A stretch of 8,169 nt of DNA from Christensenellaceae bacterium (GTDB lineage: Bacteria > Bacillota > Clostridia > Christensenellales > DTU072): positions 1 through 8,169 of the forward strand of contig JAISKW010000129.1 in the NCBI GenBank assembly GCA_031260775.1, written 5' to 3'. Positions 1 to 5,210 of this stretch are shown here, piece by piece. The position numbers and the translations under genes are program-made. The notes below the pieces were generated by a model that saw only the letters and a program-made list of their open reading frames with translations, did not search any database and was not told the DNA's origin. Positions within the stretch are counted from its first letter, which is position 1. Every line of letters starts with the position of its first letter.

Positions 1-386
1 ACCTCGCACCCTACTTAACTCTCAAAGAAAACATTTACCTCCCCGTTACCCTTGCCGGTAAAAAAGCCGCCGATTTTTCCTCGCGCGGAGACAAACTCGT
101 ATCGTATTTAGGTCTTGAATCGTTTTTGAACAAGCTCCCGTCCGAACTCTCCGGCGGCGAGCAACAGCGCGCCGCTATTGCCCGGGGGTTAATTTTCTCC
201 CCCGAAATCATTTTCCTCGATGAGCCCACCGGCAACCTTGACAGCAAAAACGCCGAGAACATCACTCAGCTCCTCCGCAACATCAACGTTGAGTTCAACA
301 CCACCGTCATTCAGGTTACACACAACAACCAGCTCGCCGCCCTCTCCGACCGCGTTCTTGTTATGCAAGACGGACTTTTGCTTTAG
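1..386 (+). CDS. ABC transporter ATP-binding protein, MacB/LolD type (3' part only)
   Basis: This is the C-terminal part of an ATPase that powers an ABC transporter; the frame is open from the first base, so the 5' end with the Walker A loop lies outside the window. Visible are the segment APYLTLKENI typical of the region after the Q-loop, the signature LSGGEQQR at 147-170, Walker B with the D-loop (IIFLDEPTGNLD, 207-242) and the switch histidine in QVTHN (codon 321-323). The GEQQR signature and EPTGNLD are characteristic of the LolD/MacB/FtsE-like branch, whose members usually pair with FtsX-like permeases and act in lipoprotein or peptide export or in antimicrobial peptide resistance. The protein ends at MQDGLLL, soon after the usual end of the nucleotide-binding domain. 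No permease follows, so a partner would have to lie upstream. The hairpin at 456-481 probably ends the transcript. The substrate cannot be told. Confidence 0.93.
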   Translation, partial: LAPYLTLKENIYLPVTLAGKKAADFSSRGDKLVSYLGLESFLNKLPSELSGGEQQRAAIARGLIFSPEIIFLDEPTGNLDSKNAENITQLLRNINVEFNTTVIQVTHNNQLAALSDRVLVMQDGLLL

Positions 387-455
387 GTGAAGATGTTTTT
401 TGCGTGGAGGTGTGTTTAGTGAAAGAAATCAGAACGAAGTTTTTGAGTAATACAC

Positions 456-481
456 AACAAGGCGCAACTACGCGCCTTGTT
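456..481 (+). terminator. Hairpin terminator after the ABC transporter gene (copy 1 of a repeated hairpin)
   Basis: A perfect 10-bp stem (aacaaggcgc at 456-465, gcgccttgtt at 472-481) with a 6-base loop (aactac) is followed by a T-rich stretch, as in an intrinsic terminator. It lies 70 bases after the ABC transporter stop codon and between convergent genes, so it may also stop leftward transcription from the deacetylase gene, although the T-run is weaker in that direction. The same stem, with the same upstream bases acac, recurs at 5065-5090. Confidence 0.75.
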
Positions 482-489
482 TTAGTTTG

Positions 490-560
490 TTCTCGGCGGA
501 CATTAAAATTTTCCGTAAATTCGTTTATTCTCAACGGACATTAAATTTTCTGTAAACCCG
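490..560. repeat. Imperfect tandem direct repeat, two units of 34 and 33 bases
   Basis: Two related units, 490-523 and 528-560, start with ttctc, share cggacatt and attttc, and differ at about six positions, including one missing A in the second unit. The spacing is 38 bases. They fill most of the gap between the terminator at 456-481 and the end of the deacetylase gene. No function is visible. Confidence 0.6.
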
Positions 561-577
561 TCGGAACCTTGTCTTTG

Positions 578-1645
578 TCAGTTAATCGGCGGACGGTTTG
601 ATGAGGTTATTAAAGATGCTTCTAATCCAAGATTCGTTTGCACGCGGTTATAGTATTTTAGGAGCGTTAACCCGTCAAGCGACATTCTGCCTTGAATCAT
701 AAATCCCGCGCCGTAATATGTCGGCATTTTCGAATCGACGGGGCAGTAAATGCGGTATCCGCGCGAGAGTAAAAGCTTGAATCTTCTGTCGTTTTCTTTG
801 AGGTGCATACCGAACGGCGATATAAAAATCTGCGTTGAGCCGCATACGCTTCCTATATCATTTTCCCACCTGTCAAGTTCTTCTGTCAAGCGTTCGACCG
901 TAATGCTGTTGTCCTTAAATTTCTGCGTATGCGTATAGCTGTGCGAGGCAAATTTGTATCCTTTTTTCTTGAGTGCGTCGCATACGGCTTTTGCCTCAAC
1001 GGGGTTGCGGTAGCCGAGTAGCCCCTCGTATCCCGTTACGGCAAGCACTCCGCGCCCGCCATTCCACGAAAAATCGGGGTGATTTTGAATAAAAGTTTCA
1101 AGTATAGGTATGTGGTCGCCCTCGTAATCCTTAATTTCGGAATTGCCCGTTTTTACCGCCGCATAGACCCTCCCGAGCGCGTCAACGCACAAACGCGAGG
1201 CAAAACCGTCGTTTTTCATATATTCGTAATAATTCACGTCGTCAAACGATATTACAAGCGGTTTCTTACCTTTTGGAAGCGAAGCCGAATGTATAACAGT
1301 TCTGCCGTCTTTTGTAAAGCTTACAAGGCTTTCGATGTCCACTAAAACGAAGTCGTTTTTGTATAATCCCACCAAAATTGCATTGAATTCGGAGCGCGTA
1401 GTCATCCAATAATTGTACCCTTCGGATTTTTTTGATTTGAACGCCTTTTCCTCGTCCAAAATTAAACTATGGAAGAAAATATGATAAATCTTGTTCTCCT
1501 CAGCCGTTTTAACTTCCTCTTTCGCCTCCGCGTTGCCTCTGTTACACGAAAAAACCGAAGCGCAAAAGCACCCGCCACACATCACTGCGAGCATAAGAGG
1601 GGCTATTAAGCGTGCAAAAAGACCTTTGTTTTTGAAACCTTTCAC
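578..1645 (-). CDS. Exported NodB-like polysaccharide deacetylase family protein
   Basis: The protein belongs to the carbohydrate esterase 4 / NodB-like family, which removes acetyl groups from cell-wall or other polysaccharides using a metal held by Asp-His-His. Counting from the GTG at 1645 (355 aa), motif 1 is SFDD (134-137) and motif 2 is HSYTH (235-239), an exact H-S-x-x-H. Motif 3 reads ISPFG (275-279), where an arginine is usual before the xPxG, so the active site is not fully standard. About 100 residues separate motifs 1 and 2, longer than in small family members. I chose GTG 1645 because it gives a compact signal peptide: KGFKNKGLFAR, then a hydrophobic Cys-rich core, then a polar stretch from about residue 35. 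A TTG at 1720 in the same frame would add 25 residues before that signal. Neither start has a clear ribosome binding site. A lipoprotein cysteine is possible (VFSC) but not a classic lipobox. The gene is downstream of the Spo0A-like gene on the same strand, which suggests but does not prove a regulatory link. The substrate is unknown. Confidence 0.8.
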   Translation of the reverse strand: MKGFKNKGLFARLIAPLMLAVMCGGCFCASVFSCNRGNAEAKEEVKTAEENKIYHIFFHSLILDEEKAFKSKKSEGYNYWMTTRSEFNAILVGLYKNDFVLVDIESLVSFTKDGRTVIHSASLPKGKKPLVISFDDVNYYEYMKNDGFASRLCVDALGRVYAAVKTGNSEIKDYEGDHIPILETFIQNHPDFSWNGGRGVLAVTGYEGLLGYRNPVEAKAVCDALKKKGYKFASHSYTHTQKFKDNSITVERLTEELDRWENDIGSVCGSTQIFISPFGMHLKENDRRFKLLLSRGYRIYCPVDSKMPTYYGAGFMIQGRMSLDGLTLLKYYNRVQTNLGLEASLITSSNRPPIN

Positions 1646-1731
1646 GAAATTAGTATGCGCAACCTTAAACGCAAAAGTTTGCGGAAACACTTCAACTTGA
1701 CGAGGAGGCTTTCGTGACAATTAACGGGATA

Positions 1732-1759
1732 AATATTGTCTATTAAACGGTATTGTCTA
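1732..1759 (-). promoter_or_regulatory. Possible promoter with 9-base direct repeats before the deacetylase gene
   Basis: Read on the minus strand, TAGACA (1754-1759) and AATATT (1732-1737) are separated by 16 bases and resemble -35 and -10 boxes (five and four of six consensus bases). The 9-mer tattgtcta occurs twice, at 1734-1742 and 1751-1759, 17 bases apart, so the same DNA could be a repressor site that overlaps the promoter. Weak: the match is modest and the region is AT-rich. Confidence 0.25.
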
Positions 1760-1784
1760 ACAACCAATCGGAAATGAAACAGTA

Positions 1785-2570
1785 TTAGAGGACGGTTTCC
1801 ATCAGCATTTTGTCGCAAAGGAGCGCGATAATTTCGCCGTTCGAGGGCTTTTCGCACTTGTTAAACAACCTTATACCGTAGAGGGCATTCAGGTTGTTTA
1901 TTTTGCCTTTTTGCCACGCGACCTCTATCGAATGACGGATTGCCCTTTCGACCCTGTCGGCAGTTGAATCGAACAATTTTGCCACTTTGGGATACAATTC
2001 GTTGGTGATTCGGTTGAGAATCTGCGGATTTTCCTGCGCGATCACTATTGCTTCGCGGATAAAATGAAAGCCTTTTATGTTCGGAGTAATGCCGATTTGA
2101 AGCAAGATATCGGCAACCGCTTTCATTGTGTTTTTACGAAAATCGTTACTTTCTTGCAGAGGAAGTGACGTTACCTGCTTCGCCGCCGCCACCTCGGCTG
2201 CCGCTGCCGGCGGGCTTGTGACAAGAGAAAGGAATTTCGTTAAAAGACTGCCGATTTCCTCCATGTGCATTTTCGTAAATTGTTCGGCAAAGTACACAAG
2301 CGATGCGCCTATCCCCTTATAATAATCCCTTTTTGCCTCGTCGTTCGATATTATTACGACCGGTATATGCGGCATATATTCGTTCAGAAACTCCATAAAT
2401 CCGCTACACTCACCCGAGGCATAACCGGCGTCGTATATCACCGCCGAATACGGTACTTTTGCCGCCTTCCGCATTGCGGACGACACGTATTCCTCCGTAT
2501 CGAACAGCAGTCCTTCATACGAAGAATAGACCGGTTGATAGTTGGATATGACAAGTATTTTATGTATCAT
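1785..2570 (-). CDS. Spo0A-like transcription factor with degenerate receiver domain
   Basis: This 261-aa protein has the size and two-domain order of Spo0A, the master regulator of sporulation entry. Residues 1-112 form a receiver-like domain, 113-144 an Ala/Pro-rich linker, and 145-261 a Spo0A C-terminal DNA-binding domain. The latter is very clear: VADILLQIGITPNIKGFHFIRE (152-173 region), then ADRVERAIRHSIEVAW (204-219), the part that in Spo0A holds the recognition helix for 0A boxes. The receiver differs. The acidic pair that binds Mg in Spo0A (DDN) is replaced by S9-N10-Y11, and the conserved KP near the end is replaced by AE (95-96). D47 in VIYDAGY could still correspond to the phosphorylated Asp. 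Phosphorelay control is therefore probably lost or altered, which is inference. The ATG at 2570 is preceded by AT-rich DNA without a Shine-Dalgarno. It could be a paralogue beside a normal Spo0A elsewhere, or a lineage-specific replacement. Confidence 0.88.
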   Translation of the reverse strand: MIHKILVISNYQPVYSSYEGLLFDTEEYVSSAMRKAAKVPYSAVIYDAGYASGECSGFMEFLNEYMPHIPVVIISNDEAKRDYYKGIGASLVYFAEQFTKMHMEEIGSLLTKFLSLVTSPPAAAAEVAAAKQVTSLPLQESNDFRKNTMKAVADILLQIGITPNIKGFHFIREAIVIAQENPQILNRITNELYPKVAKLFDSTADRVERAIRHSIEVAWQKGKINNLNALYGIRLFNKCEKPSNGEIIALLCDKMLMETVL

Positions 2571-2833
2571 TTCTGTTGTTATTTTTTCAAACGCAGACCC
2601 CGACCTCTCAATGGACTAAGGCCTCCGTGTTTTTACTTGCTTACTATAACACCAAAATTTATCGGGGTTCGGTTTCCGACAAATAATGATATTTTCTCTG
2701 TATGAATTGTGATTCAGGCGGGTTTTAAGAGTTGTTTTTACCGCACGAACCGACGCATTCCGCCGACGTTCACGCCGTTTTTTCAACGGGCTAACAATAT
2801 TATAAATGATTTTACTTTATATGCAAATAGCGA

Positions 2834-2870
2834 TTTTCAGCAATTGGAAAATTTTGTCAGTTGCTGAAAA
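2834..2870. repeat. 10-bp perfect inverted repeat, possible hairpin or operator
   Basis: The arms ttttcagcaa (2834-2843) and ttgctgaaaa (2861-2870) are perfectly complementary with a 17-base centre. Allowing one extra base, the match extends outward by about three pairs. There is no T-run after the right arm beyond the AT-rich stem, so it is not a typical terminator. It may be a protein-binding palindrome or part of a transcribed structure together with the next element. Confidence 0.5.
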
Positions 2871-2934
2871 ATCCGAAAAGAGGAAGTACAATCAGCGTGC
2901 AATTTTGTCGGTTTATCGTTACTGTATATGCCGG

Positions 2935-2995
2935 AGTCAGCGTTACGGCACAAGCCGGGCGAACTGCGGTTCATCGCCCCGCGGTAACGCTGACT
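2935..2995. other. Predicted branched RNA/DNA structure (12-bp stem enclosing two hairpins)
   Basis: The outer arms agtcagcgttac (2935-2946) and gtaacgctgact (2984-2995) pair perfectly over 12 bp. Between them, ggc-acaa-gcc (2947-2956) forms a small hairpin and 2957-2979 forms a second one: gggcg pairs with cgccc, then aac with gtt around a tgcg loop, with cat bulged. The layout is a three-way junction, typical of structured RNAs rather than terminators. The strand is unknown because an inverted repeat folds in both directions. It is not a tRNA: there is no acceptor or anticodon arm, and the ggttcatc sequence lacks a proper T-stem. Confidence 0.4.
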
Positions 2996-3010
2996 ATGGC
3001 AAGTCACATT

Positions 3011-3093
3011 GCTAACTTGTTTTTCCCCTCCCAAAAACAAAAACCACTCTTTGCTAACTTGTTTTCCCCTCCCGAAAACAAAAACCACTCTTT
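3011..3093. repeat. Tandem direct repeat, 42- and 41-base units, each with a small hairpin
   Basis: Unit 1 is 3011-3052 and unit 2 is 3053-3093; they begin gctaacttg and end ccactcttt. They differ only around the C-rich centre. Each has a 6-bp stem: gttttt/aaaaac (3019-3024 and 3033-3038) in unit 1, and gttttc/gaaaac (3061-3066 and 3074-3079) in unit 2, around the C-rich loop. The innermost pair changes from T-A to C-G with both sides altered together. The array ends directly at the putative -35 box of pyrG. Confidence 0.8.
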
Positions 3094-3119
3094 GCGAAAG
3101 GCGGTTGGTACTGTATAAT
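3092..3119 (+). promoter_or_regulatory. Putative sigma-A promoter of pyrG
   Basis: TTGCGA (3092-3097) and a perfect TATAAT (3114-3119) are separated by 16 bases. The expected start of transcription is near 3125-3127, only about 4-6 bases before the pyrG ATG. No Shine-Dalgarno sequence precedes that ATG, which fits a leaderless or nearly leaderless mRNA. A start further upstream is possible and would place the tandem hairpins in the leader. Confidence 0.55.
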
Positions 3120-3130
3120 TTAATAACGTT

Positions 3131-4930
3131 ATGACTAAATTTATTTTCGTAACGGGCGGCGTTGTTAGTGGCCTCGGGAAGGGCATTACGGCGGCATCTC
3201 TTGGGAGGCTGTTGACCGAAAGCGGGTTGACGGTTTCGGTACAAAAGTTAGACCCTTATTTGAACGTTGACCCCGGCACGATGAATCCCAAAGAACACGG
3301 GGAGGTTTTTGTTACCGATGACGGTGCCGAAACCGACCTCGACCTCGGACATTACGAGCGTTTTATCGACATCCGTCTTAAGAAAACAGCCTCTGTTTCA
3401 AGCGGAAAACTCTACGAAACCGTGCTTCAATACGAGCGCGACGGCATTTACCTCGGCAAAACCGTACAGCTCATTCCGCATTGCCGCGACTTGCTTTGCG
3501 ATTTTATTATCGACAACGCCGTCTCGCAAAACCCCGACGTCGCCATTATCGAAATAGGCGGCACGGTGGGCGACCCCGAGGGCACTATGTTCATCGAGGC
3601 TATCCGCAACTTCCCTTACTACCAACCGAGCGACGACCGCAAACGCAAAAACGACGAACTGCGCGACAAACCCATGAGCGACTGCGGCGACGGACGCGTT
3701 CACCCCTCCTACAAGCCGTGGTACGCCGACTGGACGCCTGTAGGCAAGGATAATTGCCTTTATATCCACGTCGCCCTCATTCCGTATTTGGACTTCTCAA
3801 ACGAGTTCAAAACCAAGCCTGCGCAGCAGTCCGTGGGGCTTTTGCATTCAATGGGGCTTGAGCCCAACATTCTAATCGCACGTATCGACAAACCCTACAA
3901 GAAAAAGCCGCTTCTTTCAAAGGAAGTAAAGGACAAGCTTGCGATGTTCTGCCGAATGAAGCCCGATTGCATCATCGAAAACCCCAACGTTTCGCTCGGG
4001 ATTTACCAAGCACCCATTCTTTTTAACGCACAGGGCTTAGACTCTATTGTTAAGCGTGAGTTGAATATAACCGCGCCGAAACCCGACCTCACAAACTGGC
4101 TCAAGATGCTCGAGAACGTCGCCCGCTGCAAGGACATTAAAGACTCGCTCAAAATTGCAATCGTCGGCAAGTATATGTACGACGACTCCTACATTTCTAT
4201 CTACGAATCCCTCAAGCATGCCGAAGGTCAACTCGGCGTTCGTATTGTCGGTGACGACAACAAAAACACTCCCGTCCGCTTAGACTGCGCCGAGTTCACC
4301 GAGGATAACATCTCCGAAAAACTCAACGGTTTCGACGGCATTCTCGTCCCCGGCGGTTTCGGAAACACGGGCATTGAGGGCAAAATCCTCGCCGCTAAAT
4401 ATGCGCGCGAAAACAACATCCCTTACCTCGGTCTATGCCTCGGTATGCAGGTTGCTACAATCGAGTTCGCACGCAACGTTGCCGGCATTCCCGACGCGAA
4501 CAGCGTTGAGTTCGCACCCAACGGTGCAAACAACGTAATTTCCACGATGCCCGAGCAGTACGAGAACATTCAAAAGAACAAAATAGGCGGTTCGATGCGC
4601 CTCGGCTCGTTCGATTTCTCCGCGACGCCCGACACGAAACTCGCTGCTTTGTATTCCGAAACCGAAACTAAGGAACGCCATCGCCACCGTTTTGAGTTCA
4701 ACGACGACTACAAGACCCGTCTTGAGTCTTGCGGATTAGTATTCTCCGCTGTCAACGCTTCCAAGGACGCCGACGGCAACACCCCTCACATCGTTGAGGC
4801 TATAGAAATCCCCGATAAGGACTTCTTCGTCGCCGTTCAGTTCCACCCCGAGTTTAAGTCACGTCCCGACAAGCCGCATCCCCTTTTCGTCGGCTTCCTC
4901 GCCGCTGCGCAAAAGCGGCATATTTCTTAA
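3131..4930 (+). CDS. pyrG: CTP synthase (glutamine hydrolysing)
   Basis: This cytoplasmic enzyme makes CTP from UTP, ATP and glutamine, the last step of pyrimidine nucleotide synthesis. The N-terminal synthetase domain shows FVTGGVVSGLGKG with the P-loop lysine K17, KLDPYLNVDPGTM, HGEVFVTDDGAETDLDLGHYERF (with D71) and E141 in EIGGTVGD, which correspond to the Mg/ATP site residues. The class I glutamine amidotransferase domain, from about residue 343, has the nucleophile C436 in GLCLGMQ and H572 and E574 in FHPEF. At 599 aa it is longer than the usual 530-550. The excess lies mainly between IR (158-159) and LYIHVALIPY (210 on): about 50 residues where E. coli has about 11. The inserted segment (roughly 161-207) is charged and rich in Asp, Lys, Arg, Pro and Trp. 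Just before it, the usual GDIES reads GDPEG. The ATG at 3131 starts the conserved N-terminus, and there is no Shine-Dalgarno. The gene stands alone between divergent and convergent neighbours. Confidence 0.97.
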   Translation: MTKFIFVTGGVVSGLGKGITAASLGRLLTESGLTVSVQKLDPYLNVDPGTMNPKEHGEVFVTDDGAETDLDLGHYERFIDIRLKKTASVSSGKLYETVLQYERDGIYLGKTVQLIPHCRDLLCDFIIDNAVSQNPDVAIIEIGGTVGDPEGTMFIEAIRNFPYYQPSDDRKRKNDELRDKPMSDCGDGRVHPSYKPWYADWTPVGKDNCLYIHVALIPYLDFSNEFKTKPAQQSVGLLHSMGLEPNILIARIDKPYKKKPLLSKEVKDKLAMFCRMKPDCIIENPNVSLGIYQAPILFNAQGLDSIVKRELNITAPKPDLTNWLKMLENVARCKDIKDSLKIAIVGKYMYDDSYISIYESLKHAEGQLGVRIVGDDNKNTPVRLDCAEFTEDNISEKLNGFDGILVPGGFGNTGIEGKILAAKYARENNIPYLGLCLGMQVATIEFARNVAGIPDANSVEFAPNGANNVISTMPEQYENIQKNKIGGSMRLGSFDFSATPDTKLAALYSETETKERHRHRFEFNDDYKTRLESCGLVFSAVNASKDADGNTPHIVEAIEIPDKDFFVAVQFHPEFKSRPDKPHPLFVGFLAAAQKRHIS

Positions 4931-4940
4931 TGTGAATTCT

Positions 4941-4989
4941 TTCGGGGATGGGGAATGCTTTTCAGAGAAAAGCAATTCCCCTCCCCGAA
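4941..4989. repeat. Long imperfect inverted repeat just after pyrG
   Basis: Arms 4941-4962 and 4968-4989 pair over 21 bp with one bulged base on each side (T4949 and A4975) around a 5-base loop (cagag). The stem begins 10 bases after the pyrG stop codon. No T-run follows on either strand, so it is not a standard intrinsic terminator. It looks more like a dispersed palindromic repeat or an mRNA 3'-end stabilising stem. The C-rich motif cccctcccc of the right arm is repeated at 4990-4998. Confidence 0.65.
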
Positions 4990-5064
4990 CCCCTCCCCTT
5001 TGAAAAGCTCATCGGGAGAATGTTTTCCGTAAAGAAATAAAAACGGATATTAGGATAAGCACAC

Positions 5065-5090
5065 AACAAGGCGCAACACCGCGCCTTGTT
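5065..5090 (+). terminator. Hairpin terminator after pyrG (copy 2 of a repeated hairpin)
   Basis: The 10-bp stem aacaaggcgc (5065-5074) and gcgccttgtt (5081-5090), with loop aacacc, is followed by ttcttttgcttt, a good T-rich tail for rightward transcripts. The stem is identical to the one at 456-481, and the upstream bases acac and the first half of the loop are also shared. It lies 134 bases after the pyrG stop codon. Confidence 0.75.
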
Positions 5091-5164
5091 TTCTTTTGCT
5101 TTAATGGATTATCAAAGCGGAGCCAACTTCACGGCGAGCGACAGCGGAGCTATTTCACTAATAA

Positions 5165-5194
5165 AAAAGCGCGCCCTATTATGAGCGCGCTTTT
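5165..5194 (-). terminator. Bidirectional intrinsic terminator after ispH-rpsA
   Basis: The perfect 10-bp stem aaaagcgcgc (5165-5174) and gcgcgctttt (5185-5194) has a 10-base loop. Read on the minus strand it ends in a run of six T, and it starts 17 bases past the stop codon of the ispH-rpsA fusion, as expected for its terminator. Read on the plus strand it ends ttttattatt, so it may also back up the pyrG terminator. Confidence 0.85.
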
Positions 5195-5210
5195 ATTATT
5201 AATATAAGAA

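Larger units (their letters stand above)
2571..3130. other. 560-base divergent intergenic region with several inverted repeats
   Basis: No convincing gene is seen here on either strand. The left part (2571-2790) holds the upstream DNA of the Spo0A-like gene, including a 0A-box-like sequence on the minus strand (TTTGTCGGAAA, complement of 2673-2683). An AT-rich stretch near 2798-2820 (with TATAAA at 2801-2806) could be a promoter, but no good -35 is present. The right part holds, in order, an inverted repeat at 2834-2870, a branched stem at 2935-2995, a tandem duplication at 3011-3093 and the pyrG promoter. The open frames across this part give no recognisable protein. Confidence 0.7.

Noticed and set aside
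2957..2995. tRNA-like T-arm (ggttcatc)
   Set aside because: The bases flanking the would-be loop do not form a 5-bp T-stem, and no acceptor, D or anticodon arm is present.
3011..3093. CRISPR-like array
   Set aside because: Only two directly abutting units without spacers, and no cas genes in the window.
2837..3244. 135-codon open frame on the minus strand across the tandem repeat and the pyrG start
   Set aside because: It overlaps pyrG antisense, runs through inverted and tandem repeats, and its protein shows no recognisable domain; the repeated peptide in it is a by-product of the DNA duplication.
3398..3769. 123-codon open frame on the minus strand inside pyrG
   Set aside because: Antisense to the conserved synthetase domain, Val/Ala-rich shadow with no start signal or domain.
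5116..5150. Direct 8-mer agcggagc occurring twice
   Set aside because: Too short and too common in this base composition to support a function.
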